NCBI GenBank assembly: GCA_030654075.1
Contig: JAURYB010000079.1
Location: forward strand, 1 to 64,000
Direction of reading: 5' to 3'
Source: Bacteroidales bacterium
Lineage (GTDB): Bacteria; Bacteroidota; Bacteroidia; Bacteroidales; UBA4417
DNA: 64,000 nucleotides
A program made the translations under genes and the position numbers. The notes beneath the pieces were generated by a model. It ran no database searches and was not told the DNA's origin. It saw nothing but the letters and a program-made list of their open reading frames with translations. Shown piece by piece: positions 36,105 to 45,382 of this stretch (its first letter is position 1; the number at the start of each line of letters is the position of its first letter).

Positions 36105-37670
36105 CTATTTTGATTTACCTGATCTGTTTTGTTCAGGAACAACATGCGGCAGAAACATGGTAAAGGTACTACCTTTTCCGGGTTCGCTTTCAACCGATAT
36201 TGTACCGCCGTGTTTTTCAACAATAAATTTAACGTAACTGAGCCCAAGCCCGAATCCTTTTACATTATGTACATCACCGGTGGGAACACGGTATAATTTT
36301 TCAAAAATTCTTTTCAGATTAGCTTTGCTGATTCCCATGCCCTTGTCGGTAACACTGATGTAAATACCATTTTCGGCATCAGCTGTCGAAACCATGATTT
36401 GTGGTTTTCGGGGTGAATATTTATTGGCATTGTCAAGTAGGTTAAAAATGACATTCGACAAATGCACTTTATCCGCTTTAATTAACGGATGATCCGCTTT
36501 GAGTGATTGTGTAATTACTCCATCGCGTATTTCAATCTGAATGGCAATTTTATGAATGGCATCCGCAATAAGCACATGCATATCAATAGCTTCGGGCCTG
36601 AGGTGGAGGTTCCCTTTTTCAAGAATCGCTGTTTGAAGGATTTTTTCGGCCATCTCACCCAGACGGTGATTTTCGTCACCTATTATATTAATATAATCGG
36701 CATACATTTCGTTGCTCCTGGGAATATCTTTATCCGAAAGTGCCTGGCAAGCCAGCGATATGGTCGAAATCGGCGTCTTAAACTCATGGGTCATATTATT
36801 GATAAAGTCGTTCTTGAGTTCCGATAATTTTCGCTGCCTGATGATAGTGAAAACCGAATAACTGAACGCGGCAATAATAACAAGTACAAGCAACAAGGAA
36901 ACCATCATCATCCCCCATAAGCTCTGCAGGTTGTATTTTGATTGCTGCGGAAAATAAAGCAGCAAAAAGTCACGGGTCGCAATGCCACTGCCTGAAAACA
37001 AAGGAAATGGAAAACCTTTGAAAAGTAATTCATCAGAATAATTCCCGGTTTTCTTTAGAACAATCTTATTGCGATCAGGACTGAAGACACCGAATTCGTA
37101 ATTAATCCGGATTCCCTTGTTTGCAAATTCGGTTCTCAGCAATGTGTCGATCAAACCAACGGAAATCTTTGTTTCAATATCTTTATTCCCTTCATCACCT
37201 AAGGCCTGGTTCATCAGATAATTCAGCATAAACTGCTTACGCACGGCTGCTACTTCTGAATAGTTCTCGGTAATACTGGAAGGAAGTGTTCCCCGGACAT
37301 TTTTATCCGAATTGCTAACTTGCTCCTGGCTTTTTCCGGATGGTGCCAGGATCCGGCCTTCCAGGGCAGGTTGTTTTGCCATTTCAATACCTTGTGTATC
37401 CGAATTTGAAATATTTTGTATTCCCGAAGTATTCAGTTGTATCACACTTGTATCACGCAAGAGCTCCAGTGAACTGTTGGTTGTACGTCGCGAAATTTCA
37501 ATAGTTTCGAGCTTTATTAACGCAAGATTTACAGCGTCGTCGATACTGCGCCTGAAATTGGCTTCCCTGAGTTGCAATGAATTCTGGATCCAGTATACCT
37601 GTATGCCAATAAATACAGCCATTGCGACTGACATGATCACTATTAATAAAACCAGTAATTGCTTTTTCAC
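36105..37670 (-). CDS. rprX: Sensor histidine kinase, RprX-like
   Basis: A 521-residue kinase with an N-terminal helix (LLVLLIVIMSVAMAVFIGIQVYW), a sensor region of about 210 residues outside the membrane and a second helix near 253-276. The catalytic core follows: His295 in MTHEFKTPISTISL, the N box NVIFNLLDNANKYSP, the G1 box VTDKGMGIS and the G2 box GFGLGLSYVKFI. It is first in an operon with the OmpR-type regulator. A hairpin CTGTC/GACAG and a minus-strand TAAATTTG box at 37823-37830 lie in the upstream spacer. Confidence 0.92.
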   Translation of the reverse strand: MKKQLLVLLIVIMSVAMAVFIGIQVYWIQNSLQLREANFRRSIDDAVNLALIKLETIEISRRTTNSSLELLRDTSVIQLNTSGIQNISNSDTQGIEMAKQPALEGRILAPSGKSQEQVSNSDKNVRGTLPSSITENYSEVAAVRKQFMLNYLMNQALGDEGNKDIETKISVGLIDTLLRTEFANKGIRINYEFGVFSPDRNKIVLKKTGNYSDELLFKGFPFPLFSGSGIATRDFLLLYFPQQSKYNLQSLWGMMMVSLLLVLVIIAAFSYSVFTIIRQRKLSELKNDFINNMTHEFKTPISTISLACQALSDKDIPRSNEMYADYINIIGDENHRLGEMAEKILQTAILEKGNLHLRPEAIDMHVLIADAIHKIAIQIEIRDGVITQSLKADHPLIKADKVHLSNVIFNLLDNANKYSPRKPQIMVSTADAENGIYISVTDKGMGISKANLKRIFEKLYRVPTGDVHNVKGFGLGLSYVKFIVEKHGGTISVESEPGKGSTFTMFLPHVVPEQNRSGKSK

Positions 37671-37869
37671 CCGTTTGGTATATGTTTTTAAGTCTGTCCT
37701 GTCAAAGACAGATTATATTCTGAATTAACAACTACATGGGAAAAACTGTACTCCGGTCCTTCTCCATTACCCAGCCTTCTTTTGATCAGATATCAAACAG
37801 CAAACTGGTCTTATAACTCCTGCAAATTTATAGTGCCTTACCATCAGTTAAATACTTGCTTAACATTAT

Positions 37870-37924
37870 TTAACGTTCTTTTACTTTCGTTAACATCCTA
37901 TGCGGATTCATGACACTACTTTTG
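37870..37924 (+). promoter_or_regulatory. Operator-like inverted repeat and promoter of small RNA copy 1
   Basis: TTAACG (37870-37875), 12 bases, CGTTAA (37888-37893), then exactly 23 bases to TACTTTTG (37917-37924). The same layout precedes copies 2 and 3. The -33 TTTG of ordinary Bacteroidetes promoters is absent and the inverted repeat lies there, which suggests control by a DNA-binding protein. The rest of 37671-37869 shows only the rprX upstream elements. Confidence 0.75.
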
Positions 37925-37928
37925 TATC

Positions 37929-38040
37929 GGTTAGTTGAGCAAAAAGTTATTTTCAATTCTCTGCTGGTTACAGAGATATTTGTTTAACGGTTTTGTTGTT
38001 TGTTTGGAAAATGCGACTCATATCATGGGTCGCATTTTTT
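37929..38040 (+). ncRNA. Predicted small RNA, tandem family copy 1
   Basis: About 112 nt from the predicted start (a few bases after the -7 box) to the terminator. Conserved parts are the 5' TATCGGTTAGTT segment, the hairpin TCTCTG-CTGGTTA-CAGAGA at 37958-37976 and the single-stranded GTTTTGTTGTTTGTTTGG tract. The terminator stem is TGCGACTC/GGGTCGCA, followed by T6. No reading frame is shared by the three copies. I do not recognise the family. Confidence 0.78.
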
Positions 38041-38135
38041 AATTATCAATTCTGGGTTCATGTATTTTCACACACTAGTTTAAGGCTCCTTTCAAATTTC
38101 TTCAGCATTTAAATAATCCGGTTACTTAACAAATT

Positions 38136-38190
38136 TTAACGTTCTTTACTTTTCGTTAACAATTAAAACTTGATTCTAACCTTATCTTTG
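38136..38190 (+). promoter_or_regulatory. Operator-like inverted repeat and promoter of small RNA copy 2
   Basis: TTAACG (38136-38141), 12 bases, CGTTAA (38154-38159), 23 bases, TATCTTTG (38183-38190). Geometry is identical to copies 1 and 3, while the 23-base gap sequence itself is not conserved. Confidence 0.75.
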
Positions 38191-38194
38191 TATC

Positions 38195-38307
38195 GGTTAG
38201 TTGAACAAAAGTTATTATATTAAATCTCTATAGGTTATAGAGAATTTTATTAACAAGTTTTGTTGTTTGTTTGGAAAAATGCGGTTCTTATCGGGGCCGC
38301 ATTTTTT
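38195..38307 (+). ncRNA. Predicted small RNA, tandem family copy 2
   Basis: About 113 nt. The internal hairpin here is TCTCTAT-AGGTT-ATAGAGA (38225-38243): the G-C pair closing the stem in copies 1 and 3 is replaced by A-T, a compensatory change that keeps the stem. The GTTTTGTTGTTTGTTTGG tract is unchanged. The terminator stem GCGGTTC/GGGCCGC also covaries with copy 1 (A-T to G-C) and ends in T6. Confidence 0.78.
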
Positions 38308-38515
38308 ATTTGGCAGTTTATAATTATTCGTTCCCCGGTAGCTATTCTTGCCACAACTTTACGATATTTTTAGTCTGCTACCGGCATTTTATCGGTAATA
38401 TTTACCAGTACTAATTGGCTAATCTGTTTCTCTTCGAAATCTGTGACAATATTTGTTCACCACATCTTTTTCCCAGCGGAGTATTTAAAAAAACATTGTA
38501 ACACCTTAACACATT

Positions 38516-38570
38516 TTAACGATCTTTTTATTTCGTTAACATTTAGCTGATGCTACTGGCAGTATTTTTG
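38516..38570 (+). promoter_or_regulatory. Operator-like inverted repeat and promoter of small RNA copy 3
   Basis: TTAACG (38516-38521), 12 bases, CGTTAA (38534-38539), 23 bases, TATTTTTG (38563-38570). This is the third instance of the same fixed geometry. Confidence 0.75.
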
Positions 38571-38574
38571 CATC

Positions 38575-38690
38575 GGTTAGTTAAACATAAGGTTATTCTT
38601 ACAAGTCTCTGCTGGTTACAGAGATATTTTTATAACTGGTTTTGTTGTTTGTTTGGGGAAATGCGGCTCACATACTGGGCCGCATTTTTT
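38575..38690 (+). ncRNA. Predicted small RNA, tandem family copy 3
   Basis: About 116 nt. The 5' segment reads CATCGGTTAGTT. The hairpin TCTCTG-CTGGTTA-CAGAGA is at 38606-38624, followed by GTTTTGTTGTTTGTTTGG and the terminator GCGGCTC/GGGCCGC with T6. It ends about 110 bases before the pgi start, so read-through is unlikely to be pgi's only promoter source. Confidence 0.78.
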
Positions 38691-38797
38691 AGTATAAAAC
38701 TGTCAAATTATCAATAACGATATGGCATTCTGCAATTTTTTTAGTAATTTTATACTCTTTATCATGATTAACAGGAAAATACTCAATTTTACCAACA

Positions 38798-40150
38798 ATG
38801 ATAAACCTCCAATTTCAATATAAACATGTAACGCGTTTTCTTTCGGAAGAAGAGATTCATTTAATGCAGGACGAAGTGGATATCAGTCATAGTCTGCTGG
38901 TTGAAAAAGCAGGAAAAGGGAATCAGTTCCTGGGATGGATTGATCTTCCTGCAAAAATTGATGAAACCCTGATCAGTAGCATCGAAACTGATGCAAAAGC
39001 GTTGCGCGAAAAGATTGAAATTCTAGTTGTGATTGGAATTGGCGGATCATACCTGGGATCACGGGCCATAATCGAAGCACTTTCTTCTCCATTTTCCGCA
39101 TTTGCAGGCAGTAATAAAAAGCCGGTGGTTTTATATGCGGGCAACTCTATCAGCCAGGACTATCACGCTGAATTACTACACTTGCTCGATAATAAAGAAT
39201 ATGCCATTATAGTTATTTCCAAATCAGGCACAACCACTGAACCGGCAATTGCTTTCAGGCTTTTAAAAAATCATATTGAAAAAAAATACGGTATAGAGGA
39301 ATCTGCAAGCCGGATAATCGCCATCACTGATAGTTCAAAAGGAGCACTGAAAAGCCTTTCGGAAAAAAACGGGTATAAAACTTATGTAATTCCTGATGAT
39401 ATGGGAGGGCGATATTCCGTGCTAACTGCTGTCGGCTTGCTACCGGTTGCAATAGCAGGATACAATATCAGGGAGCTTATTGAAGGTGCAAATGAGATGC
39501 GGAAGGCTTGTGTTGAAACTTCTTCATTAATTGATAATCCGGCAGCCTGCTATGCTGCAATCCGTACTTCGTTGTACCGTATGGGCAGTCAGATTGAAAT
39601 TCTTGTCAATTATGAACCTTCGCTGCATTATTTCATTGAATGGTGGAAACAACTATTCGGTGAAAGTGAAGGAAAGGAAAATGAAGGCTTATTCCCTGCA
39701 GGCGCAGATTTTACTAGCGACCTGCATTCGATGGGGCAGTATATTCAGGAAGGGCAACGAATGCTATTTGAAACCGTAATTCATATTCAAAAGACAAAAC
39801 ATTTACTCACGGTCCCTGCTGATGAGGCTGATATGGATGGCCTGAATTATTTAACCGGAAAAACACTTCACCAGGTAAACGAGATGGCTGCTCTGGGAAC
39901 TACGCTGGCACATATTGACGGGGAAGTTCCCAATCTCGATATTTTACTGCCAACTATTGATGAGCGTTCACTAGGCGAATTGATCTACTTCTTCGAGTTT
40001 GCCAGTGGGCTAAGCGGTTACCTGTTGGGAATAAATCCATTTAATCAGCCCGGAGTTGAAGCGTATAAAAACAATATGTTTGCATTGCTGGGAAAACCCG
40101 GCTTTGAAAATGAAACGGAAGCAATAAGAGAACGGATTAATGAGGAATGA
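38798..40150 (+). CDS. pgi: Glucose-6-phosphate isomerase
   Basis: A 450-residue sugar isomerase of the short bacterial type, interconverting glucose-6-phosphate and fructose-6-phosphate. Substrate-binding sequences are VVIGIGGSYLGSRAIIEAL and ISKSGTTTEPAIAFR. The family signature DDMGGRYSVLTAVGLLPVAIAG, the catalytic Glu region LFGESEGKENEG and the C-terminal catalytic Lys region FNQPGVEAYKNNMF are all present. It lies downstream of the small RNA array and upstream of the kinase-like gene on the same strand (183-base gap to my preferred start). Confidence 0.97.
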   Translation: MINLQFQYKHVTRFLSEEEIHLMQDEVDISHSLLVEKAGKGNQFLGWIDLPAKIDETLISSIETDAKALREKIEILVVIGIGGSYLGSRAIIEALSSPFSAFAGSNKKPVVLYAGNSISQDYHAELLHLLDNKEYAIIVISKSGTTTEPAIAFRLLKNHIEKKYGIEESASRIIAITDSSKGALKSLSEKNGYKTYVIPDDMGGRYSVLTAVGLLPVAIAGYNIRELIEGANEMRKACVETSSLIDNPAACYAAIRTSLYRMGSQIEILVNYEPSLHYFIEWWKQLFGESEGKENEGLFPAGADFTSDLHSMGQYIQEGQRMLFETVIHIQKTKHLLTVPADEADMDGLNYLTGKTLHQVNEMAALGTTLAHIDGEVPNLDILLPTIDERSLGELIYFFEFASGLSGYLLGINPFNQPGVEAYKNNMFALLGKPGFENETEAIRERINEE

Positions 40151-40332
40151 AATAGACATGGCGATTGGGAGAGGGGCGAGGGGCGAAGCAGAGAGAAGGG
40201 GATATCCAACCTGGTTATTTGAACCTTTGAACGGCGACGGCATTTGCACTTCGGCTTCACTCAGTGCCCTTTGAAAGCAAAGTAGTTGGACTTATTAACG
40301 CTGAATTCTTTAAAAAACGAAAGGAGATTACC

Positions 40333-41079
40333 ATGGAAAACAGGTTATTCGATTATATGAATAAGCGTATCGGCGGCGATTTTATTCCTTCCGACTTCAT
40401 AAAGGAAGCCGGGCCGGTGATAACAATTTCGCGGCAAACCGGATGCGGTGCCAGAGGAATTGCCTGGGAAATATGTGAAGAATTAAATAAACCGTCAGTT
40501 AAAACTGACAGAAATGATGACAAAAAAGAACCGTCAGTTAAAACTGACGGAAATGGAAAATGGAAATATATCAGCCGTGAAATCCTTCAGGAATCTGCCG
40601 AACAGTTAAACCTGGATCCCGAGGCATTAAAACATGTTATCGATGATAAAAACCGGGGCATGATGGATCAGATCGTAAGTGCGCTTTCAACGCATTCGCA
40701 CAAGAGTGATCAGAAAATTATGAAAACGGTGCAGGATGTAATCAGGCAGTTCGCAAACAATGGGAAAGTAATTATCATAGGCAGGGGAGGAGCCAGCATT
40801 TGTCGGGATATAAAACATTCGCTTCACGTTAGGCTGGTAGCCCCCGTAGACTGGCGCATAGCAGAAATAGCGCGCCGGCTGGATTTCAGCAAAGCTTATG
40901 CCACCGAATATGTGAAAAAACGTGATGAAGAACGTGAATTGCTGATCACAAAACTTTTAGGTAAAAAACCTGATAGTTCAGCTTATGATGTTGAATTGAA
41001 CCGTAGCCGTTTTACCGAAAAAGAACTTGCTGGTGCAATTATTAACCTTGCACAGATAAAAGGTCTGATAAGAACTTAA
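40333..41079 (+). CDS. Cytidylate kinase-like family protein with repeat insertion
   Basis: I choose the ATG at 40333 (MENRLFDYMNKRIGG), which has an AAAGGAG-like sequence just upstream, over the in-frame ATG at 40264; this gives 248 residues. The P-loop-like ITISRQTGCGARGIAWEI and the later KVIIIGRGGASICRD and LHVRLVAPVDWRI match the cytidylate kinase-like family, a P-loop group of uncertain substrate. Between EELNK and WKYISREIL there are about 24 extra residues (PSVKTDRNDDKKEPSVKTDGNGK), encoded by two copies of a 20-base palindrome. The insert is in frame and in a position likely to be a surface loop. Confidence 0.85.
   Translation: MENRLFDYMNKRIGGDFIPSDFIKEAGPVITISRQTGCGARGIAWEICEELNKPSVKTDRNDDKKEPSVKTDGNGKWKYISREILQESAEQLNLDPEALKHVIDDKNRGMMDQIVSALSTHSHKSDQKIMKTVQDVIRQFANNGKVIIIGRGGASICRDIKHSLHVRLVAPVDWRIAEIARRLDFSKAYATEYVKKRDEERELLITKLLGKKPDSSAYDVELNRSRFTEKELAGAIINLAQIKGLIRT
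40492..40550. repeat. Two palindromic repeats inside the kinase-like gene
   Basis: CCGTCAGTTAAAACTGACAG at 40492-40511 and CCGTCAGTTAAAACTGACGG at 40531-40550. The units are 39 bases apart, which is 13 codons, so the frame is kept. The second is a near-perfect palindrome (CCGTCAGTT/AACTGACGG). They encode the repeated peptide PSVKTD. Confidence 0.9.
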
Positions 41080-41097
41080 TTAACTAAATAACAACTT

Positions 41098-42834
41098 TTG
41101 AAGCCTACCGGAAACTCTGAAAATACCATTCTTTCACTCAGCGATTTAAGTGTCTCGTTCAGCCACGAAGGAGCAGAGCATATTGCTGTAAACCATATTT
41201 CGTTCGACCTGCAACGTGGCAGCACATTAGGTATTGTTGGTGAATCAGGTTCGGGAAAATCGCTTACTTCTCTTGCCATTATGGGGCTTATCCCAAAGCC
41301 AAACGGGAAAATCAACAGCGGATCCATCCTGTTTCATACTTCCAATGGTGATAATACAGATTTACTGAACCTTCCTGAAAAGGAAATGCGGCTGTGGCGT
41401 GGTAAAAAAATTGCCATGATCTTCCAGGAACCAATGACTTCGCTTAACCCGGCTTACCGCTGCGGAAAGCAGGTAATGGAAAATATACTGGAACATGAAA
41501 AAGTTTCCCGTAAAGAGGCACGCACGCGTACCCTCGGTTTATTCAGAGAAGTTATGCTGCCTGATCCGGAACAGGCGTTTAAAGCTTATCCACACCAAAT
41601 TTCGGGCGGACAAAAACAACGTGTGATGATTGCCATGGCACTGGCCTGTAATCCGGATATTCTTATTGCAGATGAACCGACTACAGCACTGGATGTTACT
41701 GTTCAGAAAACTATTCTCGAATTGTTACGCTTGTTGCAAAAGAAACACAATATCAGCCTTATATTTATCTCGCATAACCTGGATGTAATAGCCGAAATTG
41801 CAGCCAAGGTTCTGGTTATGTACAAAGGTGAGATTGTGGAAAAAGGTTCTGTTGAACAGATTTTTAATCATCCACAACATCCATATACAAAAGGATTACT
41901 GGCATGCAGACCGCCTTTGGGAAAACGCCCACAACGATTGAAAACAATTGCAGATTTTACAGAAAAATCCGAAAACACAGCCGATACATTTATCACCCAA
42001 AATGAGCGCGAGCTATTGCACAAGAAACTTTACTCAGCCGACCCGATTTTAAAAACTGAAGGAATCAATACTGTTTTCACCCTAAAAAGTAACCTTGCCG
42101 GAAAACCGGTTAGGCAACATAAAGCTGTTAACAACGTTTCATTTGAAGTTTATCCGGGCGAAACACTTGGATTAGTAGGCGAATCAGGATGTGGAAAAAC
42201 AACTTTGGGCCGTACTATTTTGCGGTTAGTGGAGCCAAGTTCAGGAAACACCATTTATAAAAATGTACAGGTTAACGATCTGAAATCCGCTGATCTGCGA
42301 AATCTGCGTAAGAAGTTGCAGATTATTTTCCAGGATCCGTATTCGTCACTCAATCCGCGGATTACGATAGGCGAAGCTATTATTGAACCCATGCGGATTC
42401 ATAATCTTCATGGAAATGATAATTCACGCAGAGCTAAAGTTTCCGAATTACTGCAAAAAGTAGGATTGGAAGCTTCGCATTATGGAAGATATCCTCATGA
42501 GTTTTCGGGAGGACAACGGCAAAGGATCTGTATCGCGCGAGCACTTGCAGTTGAACCGGAGTTTATCATATGTGATGAATCCGTTTCGGCTTTGGATGTT
42601 TCAGTACAAGCCCAGGTGTTGAATTTGCTGAATGATCTGAAAAAAGAATTTGGCCTCACCTACCTGTTTATAAGTCACGATCTTTCGGTAGTCCGTTATA
42701 TGAGCGACCGGCTGATGGTTATGAAAAACGGCGAGATCCAGGAAATGGGTGAAGCCGATGAGGTGTATACCAATCCACAATCGGAATATACGCGCCTGCT
42801 GTTGGATGCGATTCCTAAGGGGATTGTCATGTAA
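41098..42834 (+). CDS. ABC transporter ATP-binding protein with two ATPase domains (YejF/DppDF-like)
   Basis: A 578-residue fusion of two ABC ATPases. Domain 1 has Walker A GESGSGKS, signature ISGGQKQRV and Walker [14 protein letters not shown]. Domain 2 has Walker [10 protein letters not shown], signature FSGGQRQR and Walker [14 protein letters not shown]. The [22 protein letters not shown]-type tail after domain 1 is the oligopeptide-transporter C-terminal extension. The start is TTG at 41098; I see no in-frame ATG that keeps the first strand. It should energise peptide or nickel import, but no permease or binding-protein gene is adjacent. Confidence 0.9.
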   Translation: MKPTGNSENTILSLSDLSVSFSHEGAEHIAVNHISFDLQRGSTLGIVGESGSGKSLTSLAIMGLIPKPNGKINSGSILFHTSNGDNTDLLNLPEKEMRLWRGKKIAMIFQEPMTSLNPAYRCGKQVMENILEHEKVSRKEARTRTLGLFREVMLPDPEQAFKAYPHQISGGQKQRVMIAMALACNPDILIADEPTTALDVTVQKTILELLRLLQKKHNISLIFISHNLDVIAEIAAKVLVMYKGEIVEKGSVEQIFNHPQHPYTKGLLACRPPLGKRPQRLKTIADFTEKSENTADTFITQNERELLHKKLYSADPILKTEGINTVFTLKSNLAGKPVRQHKAVNNVSFEVYPGETLGLVGESGCGKTTLGRTILRLVEPSSGNTIYKNVQVNDLKSADLRNLRKKLQIIFQDPYSSLNPRITIGEAIIEPMRIHNLHGNDNSRRAKVSELLQKVGLEASHYGRYPHEFSGGQRQRICIARALAVEPEFIICDESVSALDVSVQAQVLNLLNDLKKEFGLTYLFISHDLSVVRYMSDRLMVMKNGEIQEMGEADEVYTNPQSEYTRLLLDAIPKGIVM

Positions 42835-43015
42835 AGGTGAGAAGGCGAGGAGCGAAATGGTGAGAAAAAGCAGAGTGAGAAAATGGGAAGCAGGAGTGGA
42901 GCAATAAAATTAACAATATGGTAATACGACAATAGTCATATAAAACTGTTATATTACTATACGCAAAAATTATTCCGGGCAAAACGGTCCGGGAAATGAA
43001 TTAAAACGAATTAAA

Positions 43016-45178
43016 ATGTCAAAAAAGAAACAAAATCCGCAGGCTAATGTAGCCCGCAACGAATTTACAAACAGGGTATTTAACCTGTTCTCGGAGAATT
43101 CCGAAAACTCATACAACTTCCGTCAAACTGCCTCGCAGCTTGGAATTACTGATAAACGCGAAAAGGACCAGGTCAGGTCCATCCTTGAGCAACTTTGCAT
43201 ACAAGGTTCTCTGGTCGAAATGAACCGGGGGAAATATAAACTTAATCCGAAGCTAAAAACTGCGATTGCAAAAGCAAATACAGTTACCGGAATCGTTGAT
43301 ATGAAAGCGACTGGCAAGGCCTATATTATAAGTCCTGACCTGCCTGAAGATGTATTTATCGAATCCAACAATACCAATCATGCGCTGAACGGTGATAAAG
43401 TAAAAGTTCACCTTTTCCCGAAACGCAAGGACAGAAGACCCGAAGGTGTGATTGTTGAAATAGTGGAACGTGCCAAGAAACAATTTGTCGGTATCGTTCA
43501 CGTTTCAAAACGGTTCGCCTTCCTGGTGCCCGACAGTCAGCTTATAAATGTAGATATTTATATTCCGCTTACCGCGCTGAAAGGCGCAAAACACGGACAG
43601 AAAGCGGTTGCCCTTATTACCGAATGGCCCGAAAAAGCTACCAACCCGATTGGTGAAATTATTCATGTACTTGGGCAGCCTGGTGATAACAATGTGGAAA
43701 TGAATGCCATACTGGCAGAATTTGATTTCCCGCTCGAATTCCCCAAAGCTGCCGAAGCAGAAGCAAAACGCATACAGAATGTAGTCTCGTCCGAAGAGTT
43801 AGCCAAACGCCGCGACTTCCGCGATATCTGGACCTGTACCATCGACCCGGTTGATGCCAAGGATTTCGACGATGCCCTTTCGCTGCAAAAGCTGCCTGAC
43901 GGAAACTGGGAAGTCGGCGTTCATATTGCCGATGTTTCGCACTATGTAACTCCCGGAACTGCAATTGATACCGAAGCCTACGAACGAGGCACATCCATTT
44001 ACCTTGTTGACCGAACCATCCCGATGCTTCCCGAGCAGCTTTCGAACCTGGTTTGTTCGCTCAGGCCCGATGAGGAAAAACTTTGTTTCTCAGCTGTATT
44101 TAAACTGAATGATAAAGCTGAAATTCTGAACGAATGGTTCGGCCGTACGGTTATTAAATCGAACAGGCGTTACGCTTACGAGGAAGTACAGGTAATGATT
44201 GAAGGCGCCGAAGGTGATTTTAAAAACGAATTGATGACCTTGCATAACTTATCTTCGAAATTGCGTGAAGAACGTTTCAAGAAAGGTTCCATAGCTTTTA
44301 AATCACAGGAAGTAAAATTTAAACTTGACGAAAAAGGCAAGCCGATCGGCGTGATGATTAAGGAACAAAAAGAAGCCAACTACCTGATCGAAGATTTTAT
44401 GTTGCTGGCCAACCGCCGCGTTGCTGAAAAAATTGCCACAAAAAAGAATAAGGACGGCGAATCCAAAACCTTTGTTTACCGTATACACGACGAACCAAAT
44501 CCTGAAAAGCTGATCCGTTTTTCTGAATTTTTGAAAAAGCTAGGTTATGGATTTCAAACCACCAGCCGTAAAAGTATCACAAGCTCTTTCAATTCTTTGT
44601 TTCAACAAATCCTTGGAAAAGGTGAGGAAAACATGATTGAAACCATTGCTATCCGTACCATGGCGAGGGCTGAGTACTCAACAGGAAACATAGGTCACTA
44701 CGGGCTTTCGTTTAAATATTACACGCACTTTACTTCACCTATCCGCCGCTATCCCGACCTCATGGTTCATCGCTTACTGCAGTGGTACCTGGATGAAAAG
44801 CCTAGCGCTTCACAGGAAGAATATGCTGAAAAATGCCAGCATTCGTCGGATATGGAACGCAAAGCCATGGAAGCCGAACGTGCCAGCGTAAAATACAAAC
44901 AGGCTGAATACCTGATGGATAGAATAGGGGAGGAGTTCGACGGTTTGATTTCGGGCGTAAGCAAATGGGGAATATTTGTTGAACTTACCGAAAGCAAATG
45001 CGAAGGCATGGTTTCGCTCAGGCTGATGAACGACGACTTCTATTATCTCGACGAAGAAAACTACAGGATCATCGGGCAACGCTGGGGAAAAATCTACCGC
45101 CTCGGCGATAATATCCGAATCAAGGTTAAGAAAATTGATCTGCAGAAGAAACAGATGGATTTTGATTTGGTGAGATAG
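43016..45178 (+). CDS. rnr: Ribonuclease R
   Basis: A 720-residue 3'-5' exoribonuclease. The order is an N-terminal winged-helix/cold-shock region, the RNB catalytic domain with VDAKDFDDALSLQ (catalytic Asp cluster) and YTHFTSPIRRYPDLMVHR, and a C-terminal S1 domain (GEEFDGLISGVSKWGIFVEL). It degrades structured RNA. A long hairpin without a T run follows the stop. The upstream 180-base spacer is purine-rich and repeat-like (GAGAAGGCGAGGAG). Confidence 0.97.
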   Translation: MSKKKQNPQANVARNEFTNRVFNLFSENSENSYNFRQTASQLGITDKREKDQVRSILEQLCIQGSLVEMNRGKYKLNPKLKTAIAKANTVTGIVDMKATGKAYIISPDLPEDVFIESNNTNHALNGDKVKVHLFPKRKDRRPEGVIVEIVERAKKQFVGIVHVSKRFAFLVPDSQLINVDIYIPLTALKGAKHGQKAVALITEWPEKATNPIGEIIHVLGQPGDNNVEMNAILAEFDFPLEFPKAAEAEAKRIQNVVSSEELAKRRDFRDIWTCTIDPVDAKDFDDALSLQKLPDGNWEVGVHIADVSHYVTPGTAIDTEAYERGTSIYLVDRTIPMLPEQLSNLVCSLRPDEEKLCFSAVFKLNDKAEILNEWFGRTVIKSNRRYAYEEVQVMIEGAEGDFKNELMTLHNLSSKLREERFKKGSIAFKSQEVKFKLDEKGKPIGVMIKEQKEANYLIEDFMLLANRRVAEKIATKKNKDGESKTFVYRIHDEPNPEKLIRFSEFLKKLGYGFQTTSRKSITSSFNSLFQQILGKGEENMIETIAIRTMARAEYSTGNIGHYGLSFKYYTHFTSPIRRYPDLMVHRLLQWYLDEKPSASQEEYAEKCQHSSDMERKAMEAERASVKYKQAEYLMDRIGEEFDGLISGVSKWGIFVELTESKCEGMVSLRLMNDDFYYLDEENYRIIGQRWGKIYRLGDNIRIKVKKIDLQKKQMDFDLVR

Positions 45179-45204
45179 TAAATTATTAACCAGTAACTAC
45201 TTCA

Positions 45205-45243
45205 TTAAGTGGGGATTTCATAAATTTTGAAATCCTCACTTAA
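45205..45243 (+). terminator. Stem-loop after rnr
   Basis: TTAAGTGGGGATTTCA pairs with TGAAATCCTCACTTAA over 16 positions with one G-T, leaving a 7-base loop. It is 26 bases past the rnr stop. The following CGTTTGT is a poor T run, so it may stabilise the 3' end rather than terminate. Confidence 0.6.
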
Positions 45244-45266
45244 CGTTTGTAAGTCAACATTATTTT

Positions 45267-45297
45267 TTGCATTAAGTATAATTAAATTATATATTTG
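45267..45297 (+). promoter_or_regulatory. Promoter of the zinc-ribbon Yip1 gene
   Basis: TTG at 45267-45269, 20 bases, TATATTTG at 45290-45297: a full match to the Bacteroidetes consensus. It predicts a leader of about 80 bases before the ATG at 45383. Confidence 0.8.
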
Positions 45298-45382
45298 CTT
45301 CTCTTCATTTTTTGTTTCTTGCTTTTGATGGAATTACGTGTTCTGAACAAATAATAATCATTAACCACAAAACAAAACGCTT

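Noticed and set aside
37730-38797. Short coding genes in the small RNA region
   Set aside because: No frame is conserved between the three copies, and differences fall on stem-paired positions rather than third codon positions.
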